Of a DNA stretch of 64,000 nt, positions 18,434-28,037 are shown piece after piece. The translations under genes and the position numbers were made by a program. The stretch spans positions 744,001 to 808,000 of the forward strand of contig NZ_BMGD01000002.1 of NCBI RefSeq assembly GCF_014639875.1, given 5' to 3'. The notes under the pieces are model-generated. The model was not told the origin of the DNA and did not search any database. It worked only from the letters and a program-made list of their open reading frames with translations. Source of the stretch: Blastomonas aquatica. Lineage in GTDB: Bacteria > Pseudomonadota > Alphaproteobacteria > Sphingomonadales > Sphingomonadaceae. Within the stretch, counting starts at the first letter, position 1; the number at the start of each line of letters is the position of its first letter.

Positions 18434-20576
18434 TTTTACTGACTCGGTCGATTCGGCTGAATCAGCCCGCAGGTACTTCAACCGCGAATTGAGCTGGCTG
18501 GCGTTCAACGATCGCGTGCTGGAGGAGGCGTGCAATCCACGCCATCCGCTGCTTGAACGGCTGCGTTTCCTGTCGATCTCGGGCAACAACCTCGACGAGT
18601 TCTTCATGGTCCGGGTTGCCGGGCTGGTGGGACAGGTGTCCGAGCATGTCGAGGAGCGGTCGGCCGATGGTCGTACCCCGTTGCAGCAGCTCGCAGCGAT
18701 CGAACGCGCGGTCGATCGGCTCAATGCAGAGCAGCAGCAGGTGTGGAGCGATCTGCGCGCCGAGCTTGCTCAAAATGGCGTGGTGGAAGCCAATGTCGAA
18801 GACATGGACAAGGACAGCCTCACCTGGCTGCGCGAGCATTTTGTTACCCAGATTTTCCCGGTCCTCACCCCGCAGGCGCTCGATCCGGCGCACCCTTTCC
18901 CGTTCATCCCCAACAAGGGTTTGAGCCTGATCTTCGATCTCAAGCGCAGGTCGGATGGCAAGACCGTGCGCGAGCTGGTGATGCTGCCTGCGACCATGCC
19001 TCGATTTGTGCGGCTTGCGGGCGACCGGGGCTGGTATGTCGCGCTCGAAAAAATGGTCGTGGCTTTCGCCGACAAGCTGTTCCCGGGCTATGATGTGCGA
19101 GGCTCTGGCCTGTTCCGCATCATCCGCGACAGCGATATCGAGGTAGAGGAAGAGGCCGAGGATCTCGTGCTCTATTTCCGCACCGCGTTGAAACGGCGGC
19201 GGCGCGGGCAGGTGATCCGGCTTGAAACATCGCGGCTGATGGACAGCGGGCTGGCGAAACTGCTCGACGACAATCTGTTGCAGGAGGGCGGCAACAAGTC
19301 GTCTGACGATGGCTTCCTGGGCATCGGCGATCTGGCGGCGCTGGTCGACGAAGACCGGCCGGACCTCAAGTTTCCGACCTATACACCCAGGTTTCCCGAG
19401 CGAATCCGGGAGCATAACGGCGATTGTTTTGCTGCGATCCGCAGCAAGGACATCGTCGTCCACCATCCCTATGAGAGCTTCGAGGTCGTGATCGCGTTCC
19501 TCAAGCAGGCAGCGCAGGACCCCGAGGTGGTGGCGATCAAGCAGACACTGTATCGTGCAGGCAAGCAGTCGGCGATCATCAACGCGCTGATCGCAGCCGC
19601 AGAGGCCGGCAAATCGGTGACCGCGGTGGTCGAACTGAAGGCACGATTCGACGAAGAGCAGAACCTGCTGTGGGCGAGTGCGCTCGAACGGGCAGGGGTG
19701 CAGGTGGTGTATGGCTTCATTGAATGGAAGACCCACGCCAAGATATCGATGGTGGTGCGGCGTGAGCCCGAGGGCTTCCGCACCTATTGCCATTTCGGCA
19801 CAGGCAATTACCATCCGGTCACCGCGCGGATCTATACCGATCTCAGCTTCTTCACCGCCGATCCGCGTGCCAGCCGCGATGCAGCGCAGCTGTTCAATTA
19901 TATCACCGGCTATGTCGAACCCGAGAAGCTCGAACTGCTGTCGATGTCGCCACGCGATATGCGCAATGATTTGATCGCGCTGATCGATCACGAGATGGCA
20001 GAGGCGCGCGCGGGACGAACCGGCGCGATCTGGGCCAAGATGAACTCGCTGGTCGATCCGGCGATGATCGAGAAGCTTTATGCTGCGAGCAGTGCGGGCG
20101 TGCAGATCGAGCTCGTCATCCGTGGCATCTGCTGCCTGCGCCCCGGCGTTCCAGGTATGTCGGACAACATCCGGGTCAAGTCCGTGGTCGGGCGTTTCCT
20201 CGAACACAGCCGCATCTGGGCGTTCGGCAACGGTGATGCGCTGCCCAACGACAAGGCCAAGGTGTTCATCAGCTCGGCCGACTGGATGCCACGCAACTTC
20301 GATCGCCGGGTGGAATATATGCTGCCGATCCAGAATCCGACGGTACACGATCAGGTGCTCGAACAGGTCATGGTCGCCAATCTGCTCGACAATGAACAAA
20401 GCTGGGAGCTTGAGGGTGATGGTCGGTACATCCGCATCAAGCCCTCCGAGAAGCCCTTCAACCTGCATCGATATTTCATGACCAACCCATCGTTGTCCGG
20501 ACGCGGCACCGCGCTCAAGCACAGCGCCGACGTTCCAACGCTCAGCCTCCATCGCCGCACCCCACGCGAGGATTGA
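18408..20576 (+). CDS. ppk1: Polyphosphate kinase 1
   Basis: 722 residues from the ATG at 18408; the upstream frame lies inside hda and is not homologous. It reversibly polymerises the gamma phosphate of ATP into polyphosphate. The domain order is N-terminal RYFNRELSWLAFNDRVLEEA, SGNNLDEFFMVR, then two phospholipase-D-like domains with the catalytic His in EWKTHAKISMVV and the later SSADWMPRNFDRRVE. It overlaps hda by 26 bp and is followed by ppx, so synthesis and hydrolysis of polyphosphate are encoded together. Confidence 0.97.
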   Translation: MAAHPTQHDFTDSVDSAESARRYFNRELSWLAFNDRVLEEACNPRHPLLERLRFLSISGNNLDEFFMVRVAGLVGQVSEHVEERSADGRTPLQQLAAIERAVDRLNAEQQQVWSDLRAELAQNGVVEANVEDMDKDSLTWLREHFVTQIFPVLTPQALDPAHPFPFIPNKGLSLIFDLKRRSDGKTVRELVMLPATMPRFVRLAGDRGWYVALEKMVVAFADKLFPGYDVRGSGLFRIIRDSDIEVEEEAEDLVLYFRTALKRRRRGQVIRLETSRLMDSGLAKLLDDNLLQEGGNKSSDDGFLGIGDLAALVDEDRPDLKFPTYTPRFPERIREHNGDCFAAIRSKDIVVHHPYESFEVVIAFLKQAAQDPEVVAIKQTLYRAGKQSAIINALIAAAEAGKSVTAVVELKARFDEEQNLLWASALERAGVQVVYGFIEWKTHAKISMVVRREPEGFRTYCHFGTGNYHPVTARIYTDLSFFTADPRASRDAAQLFNYITGYVEPEKLELLSMSPRDMRNDLIALIDHEMAEARAGRTGAIWAKMNSLVDPAMIEKLYAASSAGVQIELVIRGICCLRPGVPGMSDNIRVKSVVGRFLEHSRIWAFGNGDALPNDKAKVFISSADWMPRNFDRRVEYMLPIQNPTVHDQVLEQVMVANLLDNEQSWELEGDGRYIRIKPSEKPFNLHRYFMTNPSLSGRGTALKHSADVPTLSLHRRTPRED

Positions 20577-20587
20577 CGGGGCACCCC

Positions 20588-22081
20588 ATGGATTTTTTCG
20601 TTCGTAAGCAGAACCAGCCGGTGCATTTGTATCGCACGGCGATCATCGATATCGGCTCAAATTCGGTTCGTCTGGTCGTTTATTCGGGTCCCCGCCGCAA
20701 TCCGGCGTTGATTTTCAACGAAAAGGTCATGGCGGGGCTGGGCCGGCTACTGGCGGAAACCGGGGCCATCGACGAGGCCGCAATGAAGCGCGCGATCCAG
20801 GCACTTGAACGCTTCCGGATCGTCGCGCGGGAAATGGACGTCGATGAGACGGTCTGCGTTGCAACGGCTGCGGTCCGTGATGCCAGCAATGGTGAGGAAT
20901 TTACCCGCAAGGTCCGGGCTTTAGGGCTGGATATCATCATCCTGTCGGGGGACGATGAGGCCCGGATTTCGGGGCTCGGCGTCCTGTCGGCTATTCCGCA
21001 GGCAGATGGCATCGTCGGCGATCTGGGCGGGGGCAGTCTCGATCTGGCGCGGATCGGCAACGGAACGGTGCTGGAGACGGCAACGCTGCCCTTGGGCGTG
21101 CTGCGTGCGGCGGCCGTGCGGCAGGGCGACGCGATGACGCTGGCGGGCGCGTTCCGCCAGATGACTGCACCCTATCCTTGGCTGGGGGCGCATCCGGGCA
21201 AGCCGTTTTATCTGGTTGGGGGATCGTGGCGCGCCTTTGCCCGGCTGGACATGCATCTGACCGCCTATCCGCTGCGCGTGCTGAATGAATACCGGATCGA
21301 TCTCTCGCGGCCCGAAGCCGTGTTGACGGGCTTTCGCGCGATGGAAAAGGATACCGTGCGCCGCGCCACCGGGCTTGCGCCTTCGCGCATCGAAACGCTG
21401 CCAGATGCCATTGCTCTGCTCCAGCTGATGCGCGAACACGTTCAGCCCAGTGAGTTTATCGTGTCGTCCTATGGCCTTCGTGAAGGCTTGCTTTATGCCC
21501 GGATGGATGACGACGTGCGGCAGCGTGATCCCCTGCTGGTCGCGGCAGACCGTTATGGCCAGCTTCAATCGCGCTTCGGCGAGGATTCGCAGCCGCTGTT
21601 TGACTGGATCTCGCGGGTGTTCCCCGATGATCCGCCACAGTGGCAACGCTGGCTCAAGGCCGCATGCCATCTGTCGGATGTCGCCTGGCAGGCCAGCCCC
21701 GATTTCCGCGCCGAACGTGGGCTGGAGATCGCACTGCACGGAAACTGGGTGGGGATTGACATCATCGGTCGCTCGATGATCGGGCAGGCGCTCTACACCA
21801 ATTTTGGCGGGGGGCCGCGCCCGTTCCCGCTCAAAACGCACGTCGCCTCGCCCGAGATGCTCGACCGTGCGATCGGTTGGGGCCTTGCCATGCGGCTGGC
21901 GCAGCGGCTGGCCGCGGGAACGCACGATGTGCTCGAACGCAGCCAGCTCAATCAGGTTGGCGGGTCGCTTCAGCTCGTGCTCGATCCCACCGATGCGCCC
22001 CTGTATGGCGAAGTCGTCGAACGCCGCTTGCGCCGTCTGGCCCAGTTTTTGGGGCTTGAGGCCGCACTGAGCCTCGGCTGA
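20588..22081 (+). CDS. ppx: Exopolyphosphatase, Ppx/GppA family
   Basis: 497 residues from the ATG at 20588; a TTG at 20573 overlapping the ppk1 stop is an alternative. The ASKHA-fold ATPase segments are AIIDIGSNSVRLVVY, VATAAVRDASNG, ISGLGVLSAIP and the Gly-rich GIVGDLGGGSLDL. Enzymes of this family remove terminal phosphate from polyphosphate or hydrolyse pppGpp. The short spacing to ppk1 supports a role in polyphosphate turnover. A C-terminal HD-like extension of about 200 residues is present, as in the long family form. Confidence 0.93.
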   Translation: MDFFVRKQNQPVHLYRTAIIDIGSNSVRLVVYSGPRRNPALIFNEKVMAGLGRLLAETGAIDEAAMKRAIQALERFRIVAREMDVDETVCVATAAVRDASNGEEFTRKVRALGLDIIILSGDDEARISGLGVLSAIPQADGIVGDLGGGSLDLARIGNGTVLETATLPLGVLRAAAVRQGDAMTLAGAFRQMTAPYPWLGAHPGKPFYLVGGSWRAFARLDMHLTAYPLRVLNEYRIDLSRPEAVLTGFRAMEKDTVRRATGLAPSRIETLPDAIALLQLMREHVQPSEFIVSSYGLREGLLYARMDDDVRQRDPLLVAADRYGQLQSRFGEDSQPLFDWISRVFPDDPPQWQRWLKAACHLSDVAWQASPDFRAERGLEIALHGNWVGIDIIGRSMIGQALYTNFGGGPRPFPLKTHVASPEMLDRAIGWGLAMRLAQRLAAGTHDVLERSQLNQVGGSLQLVLDPTDAPLYGEVVERRLRRLAQFLGLEAALSLG

Positions 22082-22152
22082 TTGCTCGGGGGTCTGGTAA
22101 ACCTGCCCCCCATCCTCTATCTAGGCAGCTATCACTGGCGAAGGAACGGCGC

Positions 22153-22872
22153 ATGTTCGGCGCATTGAGCGAATATCTGGATTCCATCCGCGCACGCGAC
22201 CCAGCCCCCCGATCCCGGTGGGAGATTTTGCTGTATCCGGGCGTGCTGGCGCTGGGCCTGCACCGTGTGGCGCACTGGCTGTTCACCGGCGAACTGTTTT
22301 TTCTCGCGCGGCTGGTCAACCATATCGCGCGCTTTCTCACCGCAATCGATATCCATCCCGGCGCGCAGATTGGCCGTTTTCTGTTTGTCGATCACGGCTT
22401 TGTCGTGATCGGTGAGACAACGGTGATTGGCGATAATGTGACTATCTATCAGGGCGCAACGCTGGGTGGACGCAACCCCACCGATGGCGTGGGTGGTAAG
22501 CGCCATCCGACGATCGAGGACGATGTCATCGTTAGCCTGGGCGCTGCGATCCTGGGCCCACTGACGGTGGGCAAGGGCGCGCGCATCGGCGCGAACGCCG
22601 TTGTCACCCGTGATGTCGCTCCCGGATCGGTGATGGTCGGTATTCCGGCCCGGCCGACGCCGGTCGACGCGGCCGAAAAGCAGCGCGGGTTCGTGCAATA
22701 TGGCACGCCGTGCAGCCAGACATTCGATCCTTCGACCCAGAAGCTCGAACTGCTGCAATGCGAGATCCTGCAGATGCAGGAGCGGATCCGGCAGCTGATG
22801 GAAGAGCGCGACGAGGCCCGCAAAGCGGTGCGAGGCGCTGGGCCAGACCGCGACACCGGAACCGCTGCCTGA
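22153..22872 (+). CDS. cysE: Serine O-acetyltransferase, EpsC/CysE type
   Basis: 239 residues. It acetylates L-serine with acetyl-CoA, the first step of cysteine synthesis. The left-handed beta-helix is visible as hexapeptide repeats (IHPGAQIG, FVDHGFVVIGETTVIGDN, GATLGG, KRHPTIEDDV, GARIGANAVV). The N-terminal helical domain is short, as in the EpsC subgroup. A C-terminal coiled segment of about 40 residues (LQMQERIRQLMEERDEARK) follows the catalytic domain. The ATG at 22153 is used. Confidence 0.92.
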   Translation: MFGALSEYLDSIRARDPAPRSRWEILLYPGVLALGLHRVAHWLFTGELFFLARLVNHIARFLTAIDIHPGAQIGRFLFVDHGFVVIGETTVIGDNVTIYQGATLGGRNPTDGVGGKRHPTIEDDVIVSLGAAILGPLTVGKGARIGANAVVTRDVAPGSVMVGIPARPTPVDAAEKQRGFVQYGTPCSQTFDPSTQKLELLQCEILQMQERIRQLMEERDEARKAVRGAGPDRDTGTAA

Positions 22873-22899
22873 GATGATCGGCGCCCTTGAGGCCGCAGC

Positions 22900-23250
22900 T
22901 TGAACGGCGGCGGCAACATTTCCGTGTTTCCGCTGCCAGGCGGGGCGCCGAACCAGACCGGTTTCGACCGGCAGGAACTCAACCGCATCCTCGATCTGTA
23001 CGGCCGGATGGTCGCAGCGGGGCTGTGGCGCGATTACGCGATCGAACTGGGCCGCGAGGCCGCCATCTTCTCGTGCTTCCGCCGTGCTGCCGAACGCCCT
23101 GAATTCAGGATCGAAAAGCGCCCTGCGTTGCGCCGAAAACAGGGAATGTGGGCGCTGGTCGGTGAGGGCGGCGCGGTGCTCAAGCGCGGCCACGAACTAT
23201 CGGGCGTGCTTGCTCCGTTGGAACGCAAGCTGGTGCGGGTGGTCGAGTAG
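22900..23250 (+). CDS. DUF2794 domain-containing protein
   Basis: 116 residues. The match to DUF2794, a small alphaproteobacterial family, covers nearly the full length (FDRQELNRILDLYGRMV, WRDYAIELGREAAIFSCFRRAAERP, RRKQGMWALVGEGG). The start must be the TTG at 22900 or an internal codon, because an in-frame TGA lies at 22888-22890. The function is unknown. It lies 27 bp downstream of cysE on the same strand and faces the transporter gene. Confidence 0.85.
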   Translation: MNGGGNISVFPLPGGAPNQTGFDRQELNRILDLYGRMVAAGLWRDYAIELGREAAIFSCFRRAAERPEFRIEKRPALRRKQGMWALVGEGGAVLKRGHELSGVLAPLERKLVRVVE

Positions 23251-23272
23251 ACTGCAGCGAAAAAGGCGGCGA

Positions 23273-24598
23273 TCAGGTTCCGAACTCGTGGTCACCATGT
23301 GGTTCGAGGCTGGCCTGGTGGAGCAGATGCCCCAGCCAGGCGGCGATCAGGCACATCGCCGCGCTCAGCAGCAACTGGTAGATCACATCGACCCCTGCAA
23401 GGCTCAGACCGATTGCGATCAGCGATCCGATCACCATGGCACCCGAATTGACGATGTTGTTGGCTGCGATCGTCCGGGCTGCCTCACTCTTGTGCACCGT
23501 GGTGGTGAGAAACGCATAAAGCGGCACCACGAACATCCCGCCTGCGACGGCGATGCCCAGCAGTGACAAGAGCAGCGGGATCGCCATCGGATGCTGGATG
23601 AACTCACCGACCGTGAACAGCGAACCTGCGGTATCGGGCACCCATTGGCGGCACACGAAGAAGAACGCGACCACGAACAGCCCCATCACGATTACCGAAA
23701 CAGGCGAATAGCGCGCCGACACGGTTCCCTTGAGCAGCGCATTGATCGCGACTGACCCGATGGCCACGCCGACCGAGAACACAACGAGAAACAGGCTGGC
23801 GACTTCCTTGCTGGCGGTAAGCACGTTCTTGGCGAGCGGCGGGAACTGGATGAACAGCACCGCACCGATGGTCCAGAAAAAGCTGATCGCGATGATCGCG
23901 AGGAAGACCCGGCGCACCTTCATGGTCGCCTTGATCAGCGCGATTGACGCGCGGATAAAGTTGTAGTCAAGCTTGGTGCGCTCGGTCATCGGCGGGGCAG
24001 GGGGAACCTGACGCCCTGTCAGATACCCGATAACCGCAGTCACCACGACAGCAATGCCGGCAACTTCGACCGGGATCCAGCCCGCCAGGATGGTACCCAG
24101 CAAGATGGCGATATAGGTGCCGGCCTCCACCAGCCCGGTGCCGCCAAGCACTTCGTCGTCCTTGAGATGCTGGGGAAGGATGGCGTATTTGATCGGGCCG
24201 AAAAAGGTCGAGTGGATGCCCATCGCGAACAGCGCGACCATCATCAGCGGGATTGCAAGGCTGTGCACCGCAGTGCCTGCCCAGGCGAGATAAAGCCCGA
24301 CACCCCCGACCAGCATGATGATGATTTCGCAAAATTTGACGATGCGGATGATCGACGCTTTGTCACGGGTATCGGCGAGCTGCCCGGCCAGTGCGGAAAG
24401 CAGGAAGAACGGCAGGATGAACACCGCCGTTGCGATCGCACTGAACCAGGTTTCTGCGGTCTCGTCGTTATAGACGCTATAGACGACGAACAGCACCATC
24501 GCGTTCTTGTAGAGATTGTCGTTGAACGCCCCGAGCAGTTGGGTGACGAACAGGGGGAGAAAGCGCCTCTTGTTCAAAAGCGCGCCTGCTGAAGCCAT
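23273..24598 (-). CDS. Major facilitator transporter, lysophospholipid transporter LplT-like
   Basis: 441 residues with 11-12 hydrophobic segments. The N-terminal FLPLFVTQLLGAFNDNLYKNA is the signature of the LplT/MFS group linked to phospholipid remodelling, and the loop GPIKYAILPQHLKDDEVLGGTGLVEAGTY is also characteristic. The ATG at 24598 is preceded by AGAGGA at suitable distance; an upstream in-frame codon is less likely. In enterobacteria lplT is followed by aas, the acyltransferase; none is seen here. The divergent neighbour pgsA also belongs to phospholipid metabolism. Confidence 0.88.
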   Translation of the reverse strand: MASAGALLNKRRFLPLFVTQLLGAFNDNLYKNAMVLFVVYSVYNDETAETWFSAIATAVFILPFFLLSALAGQLADTRDKASIIRIVKFCEIIIMLVGGVGLYLAWAGTAVHSLAIPLMMVALFAMGIHSTFFGPIKYAILPQHLKDDEVLGGTGLVEAGTYIAILLGTILAGWIPVEVAGIAVVVTAVIGYLTGRQVPPAPPMTERTKLDYNFIRASIALIKATMKVRRVFLAIIAISFFWTIGAVLFIQFPPLAKNVLTASKEVASLFLVVFSVGVAIGSVAINALLKGTVSARYSPVSVIVMGLFVVAFFFVCRQWVPDTAGSLFTVGEFIQHPMAIPLLLSLLGIAVAGGMFVVPLYAFLTTTVHKSEAARTIAANNIVNSGAMVIGSLIAIGLSLAGVDVIYQLLLSAAMCLIAAWLGHLLHQASLEPHGDHEFGT

Positions 24599-24760
24599 TC
24601 TGTCTATTCCTCTGCGATTTGCCCGCGATTTGTGCAGTGTCATCGCGCCGGGATGGGGTGGCAATGCAGCTGCAAATCATCGCGGCGGGTATCGGGATCG
24701 AAGCAGGACCGGTCAAGCCATTTCCATCCGGAACAAATGCCGTTAAGAGGCTCCCGACTT

Positions 24761-25312
24761 ATGCTTACATTGCCCAACATATTGACGCTGTCGCGTATCG
24801 TCACTGTGCCGCTGCTGGCCGCCCTGCTGTGGTGGCCGGAATGGGCAACCGGCTATCTGCTGGGCTTTATCGTCTACAGCCTGATGGGAATCACCGATTA
24901 TTTCGACGGCTATCTCGCGCGTGCTCAGGGTGCGGTCTCGAAGCTGGGAATCTTTCTCGATCCGATCGCAGACAAGATCATGGTCGCCGCGGTCATCCTT
25001 ATCCTGTGCGCCAACAACGATATCGACGGGTTGCATGTTATCGCCGCGCTGGTCATCTTGCTGCGCGAGATCACGGTATCGGGTCTGCGCGAGTTTCTGG
25101 CCGGATTGCAGGTATCGATGCCGGTATCGCATCTCGCCAAATGGAAGACGACGCTCCAGCTGCTTTCGCTGGGTACCTTGATCTTCGCAGGTGCCTTTCC
25201 CGACCAACTGTGGATGCAGGATCTGGGTATCGCAGCTTTGTGGACAGCGGCGATCCTGACGTTGATCACCGGCTGGGACTATCTGCGGGTTGGCTTGAAG
25301 CATATGGATTGA
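24761..25312 (+). CDS. pgsA: CDP-diacylglycerol-glycerol-3-phosphate 3-phosphatidyltransferase
   Basis: 183 residues from the ATG at 24761 with AAGAGG upstream. It makes phosphatidylglycerol phosphate, the committed step to phosphatidylglycerol and cardiolipin, at the inner membrane. The N-terminal LPNILTLSRIVTVPLL and the CDP-alcohol phosphotransferase motif (DYFDGYLAR...G...DPIADK) with its conserved Asp residues are present. About five membrane segments are visible. Confidence 0.96.
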   Translation: MLTLPNILTLSRIVTVPLLAALLWWPEWATGYLLGFIVYSLMGITDYFDGYLARAQGAVSKLGIFLDPIADKIMVAAVILILCANNDIDGLHVIAALVILLREITVSGLREFLAGLQVSMPVSHLAKWKTTLQLLSLGTLIFAGAFPDQLWMQDLGIAALWTAAILTLITGWDYLRVGLKHMD

Positions 25313-25331
25313 GCTGACAGCTCGACCAGAA

Positions 25332-25382
25332 TGTCATTCCCGCGTTCGCAGGGGTGATTCACGAATGCGAATCCCGGAAATG
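25332..25382. repeat. Degenerate family-A palindromic element
   Basis: GTCATTCCCGCGTTCGCAGG begins like the family-A element at 53230 and 60737, and CGAATCCCGGAAATGAACG looks like its decayed right half. It lies between the converging pgsA and oxyR genes. Confidence 0.5.
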
Positions 25383-25403
25383 AACGCAGGCTTTGACGCG
25401 GCT

Positions 25404-26324
25404 TTACCCTGCGCATTTCCCTTCGGCATGGCCCCGTCGGAGGATCTCGGCCAGCATGCGGAATTCCTCAGCGCGCGGGCTGTTCTTGCGCCAGATGATG
25501 GCGATGTCGCGCGAGGCATGATCGGCGAGCAGCGGGCGCGCGACGATATCGGTGTTGGCAAGGATGCCTGCATCGATCGCGATTTGCGGCAGCAGCGTGA
25601 GCCCCAACCTGTTATCGACCATCTGCACCAGCGTGTGCAACGACGTGCCGAACATCATCGCGCTTGCTCGCAGTTCGGGACGGTTGCACGCGGCGAGCGC
25701 GTGATCCTTGAGACAGTGGCCGTCCTCGAGCAGCAGCAGCCGCGATTCGTCGATTAGTTCGGGTAGAACAAATTCGGGGGGATCGCGTGGATCGTCCTTG
25801 GGGAAGGCGACATACAGCGGATCAACGAACAACGTCTCATGCTCGACGTCGCCTGCCGGAAACGGCAGTGCCAGCAGCACGCAATCGACCTGGCCGTGGT
25901 GCAGCGACTCGACAGCAACGCTGCTGACCTCTTCGCGCAGGAACAATTTGAGCTCGGGCTGCTTACGCCGAAGGCCAGGCAACAGCCGGGGCAGAAGGAA
26001 CGGCGCGATGGTCGGGATGACGCTCATCCGCAGATCGCCCGAAAGCGGCTTGCCCGACGAGCGCACCAGATCTGAAAGTTCCTCGGCCTCGCGCAGAATC
26101 CGGTGCGCCTTGGCAACGACCTTGTTGCCCAACGGGGTAAACCGCACGACACGCCGGGTGCGCTCGACAAGCACCACGCCCAAAAGTGTTTCGAGTTCGC
26201 GCAGACCTGCCGACAGGGTCGACTGGGTGACATAGCTGGCGTCTGCCGCCTTGCCGAAATGACCATGCTCTTCAAGCGCAACGAGATATTGCAGCTGTTT
26301 GAGCGTGGGCAGATACGAAGTCAT
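25404..26324 (-). CDS. oxyR: Hydrogen peroxide-inducible LysR-type regulator OxyR
   Basis: 306 residues. A LysR winged helix at residues 6-65 (LQYLVALEEHGHFGKAA) is followed by a periplasmic-binding-like effector domain. The redox pair is visible in EDGHCLKDHALAAC, Cys204 and Cys213, nine residues apart as in E. coli Cys199/Cys208, so peroxide sensing by disulphide formation is expected. Its ATG overlaps the rnd stop by 4 bp, an unusual partner. No oxidative-stress gene such as katG or ahpC adjoins it. Confidence 0.92.
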   Translation of the reverse strand: MTSYLPTLKQLQYLVALEEHGHFGKAADASYVTQSTLSAGLRELETLLGVVLVERTRRVVRFTPLGNKVVAKAHRILREAEELSDLVRSSGKPLSGDLRMSVIPTIAPFLLPRLLPGLRRKQPELKLFLREEVSSVAVESLHHGQVDCVLLALPFPAGDVEHETLFVDPLYVAFPKDDPRDPPEFVLPELIDESRLLLLEDGHCLKDHALAACNRPELRASAMMFGTSLHTLVQMVDNRLGLTLLPQIAIDAGILANTDIVARPLLADHASRDIAIIWRKNSPRAEEFRMLAEILRRGHAEGKCAG

Positions 26325-27556
26325 GGCTGCTCCGTCAGCGCTTCGACCACGGACGCTTCGGCATCGCCATCGCCATCAGGCTCCACGATCAACTCGGTGC
26401 GGGTCATCTTGATGCGGCCGTCGGCAATCGCAAACGCCATCCGCCCCTCGACCAGCGCCAGCGCATCGCGGCCGAACTGCTCGAACCGCCAGCCTTCCAG
26501 GATCGGCAGGTTCTTGCGGACTCCGGCCGCCAATGCCTCGAGATCGTCGCTGCGCGCCAGCAGACGGGCGGCAACGTCGATCTCGCGCGAGCGGATCTTG
26601 AGCAGCAGCTTGAGCAGGTCAGCGACGAGCGCGCCTTCCTTTCCCAGCGCCGGGCCGCGCGGGCTCTTGGGGGGCATTTCGCTGGCGCTCAGTGGGCGCG
26701 CTGCAATCAGGGCGTCCATCATACGCGCGCCGATGTCGTTTTCGCGCCATGCAGCCGAAAGGCCGCGAACCTTGCCAAGCTCGGACTGGTGCGAGGGCGG
26801 GTGCGCGGCGATGTCAGCAAGCGTCTCGTCCTTCATGATGCGCCCGCGTGGCAGGTTCTTGTCCTGCGCCTCGGTCTCGCGCCACCAAGCCAATGCGCGC
26901 ATCCGGCCCAAGATCTGCGCGCTGCGGCCCGGCGGGCGGATCCGCTGCCACAGAGTATCGGGATCGGGCTTATACTGGCGAGGATCGCCCAGTTTCTCCA
27001 TCTCGATATCGAGCCACGCGCCCCGACCGGTGCGGCGCAATTTGTCGAGCATCTTGGGGAAAATCTTGGCCAGATGCGTCACATCGCCGATCGCGTAATC
27101 GATCTGCCGTGCCTCGAGCGGGCGGCGCGACCAATCAGTGAACCGCGCGCCTTTGTCGACTGTCAGCCCCAGCCAGCTTTCGACCAGATTGGCGTACCCG
27201 ATCTGCTCGGCCTGGCCGAGCGCCATGGCTGCAATCTGGGTGTCAAACAATGGTACCGGGGTCTTGCCGGTCAGGTTGAAGATGATCTCGATGTCCTGGG
27301 GTCCGGCGTGGACGACTTTGAGAACGTCATGATTTTCGGTGAGAAGATCGAGCATCGGGGTCAGATCGATACCCGGAGCCTTGGGGTCGATCGCCGCAGC
27401 TTCTTCCAGATTGCCGATCTGGACCAGGCACAGTTCGGGCCAATAGGTGTTTTCGCGCATGAACTCGGTATCAACCGCGATGAAGTCGGACTTGGCGAGT
27501 CGCGCGCAGAAGCGGGCCAGGGAATCGGTGTCGGTAATTAATGGATGGATTTGCAT
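26321..27556 (-). CDS. rnd: Ribonuclease D
   Basis: 411 residues from the ATG at 27556. It is a 3'-5' exoribonuclease of the DEDD group trimming tRNA precursors. The exonuclease residues are visible in AVDTEFMRENTYWPELCLVQIG, VVHAGPQDIE and YAIGDVTHLAKIFP, and an HRDC-like region follows around residues 215-290. It is translationally coupled to oxyR. A weak promoter-like TTGCGA...TATAGG lies just upstream and would give a very short leader. Confidence 0.92.
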   Translation of the reverse strand: MQIHPLITDTDSLARFCARLAKSDFIAVDTEFMRENTYWPELCLVQIGNLEEAAAIDPKAPGIDLTPMLDLLTENHDVLKVVHAGPQDIEIIFNLTGKTPVPLFDTQIAAMALGQAEQIGYANLVESWLGLTVDKGARFTDWSRRPLEARQIDYAIGDVTHLAKIFPKMLDKLRRTGRGAWLDIEMEKLGDPRQYKPDPDTLWQRIRPPGRSAQILGRMRALAWWRETEAQDKNLPRGRIMKDETLADIAAHPPSHQSELGKVRGLSAAWRENDIGARMMDALIAARPLSASEMPPKSPRGPALGKEGALVADLLKLLLKIRSREIDVAARLLARSDDLEALAAGVRKNLPILEGWRFEQFGRDALALVEGRMAFAIADGRIKMTRTELIVEPDGDGDAEASVVEALTEQP

Positions 27557-27707
27557 GTTGAACCTATACAGCGTGCCGTGAATGTCGCAAACTGCGACCG
27601 GGTCCATAATGAATCGACGCGCTGATGGCTATCAGCGACGCTCGTTCGAACAATCATCCATCGATCGATCATGTAATGCGTGCCTGCTTCGGCGCGGGGG
27701 AAAAGTC

Positions 27708-28037
27708 ATGTGGGTTTGTTACGGGGTCATCATTACTCTCAGTTTGGCGCTAATTGGTCAGATGCTCGCCGCAGGCGGCGATGCCTTTCTGGTGCTCGAC
27801 AATTCACGGCCTGTCGGTGGTGACCGGGAAGTGCTGACGATATTTGCGTGGGGGTTTGCCACCCGCGCCGGGCGCAGCGCGTGCATCCACGATCCGGCTG
27901 GACGCGGCATCAACGACATGCGGTTTTCGATGAGTTTCGGCCAGATCCTGCTGTCGGTGGTGACCTTCGGCATCGTTCGGCGGGTGAACATCGATTACCG
28001 GATGTTTGCCGGTAACAGCCCCGTGGAGCGCGGGTGA
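27708..28037 (+). CDS. Small membrane or exported protein of unknown function, Bor-like pattern
   Basis: 109 residues from the ATG at 27708, after GGGGGAAAAGTC. A hydrophobic N-terminus (VCYGVIITLSLALIGQMLAAGG) is followed by a domain with a conserved-looking Cys in SACIHDPAG and a second hydrophobic stretch ILLSVVTFGIVRRVNIDY. The spacing of these parts recalls the small Bor lipoprotein family, but no lipobox is present and the similarity is only by eye. Its stop overlaps the ATG of the FAD oxidoreductase gene (TGATG), so the two are translationally coupled. Confidence 0.55.
   Translation: MWVCYGVIITLSLALIGQMLAAGGDAFLVLDNSRPVGGDREVLTIFAWGFATRAGRSACIHDPAGRGINDMRFSMSFGQILLSVVTFGIVRRVNIDYRMFAGNSPVERG

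Noticed and set aside
22085-22115. Terminator after ppx
   Set aside because: A GGGGG/CCCCC pairing exists, but the inner stem has mismatches and no T-run follows.
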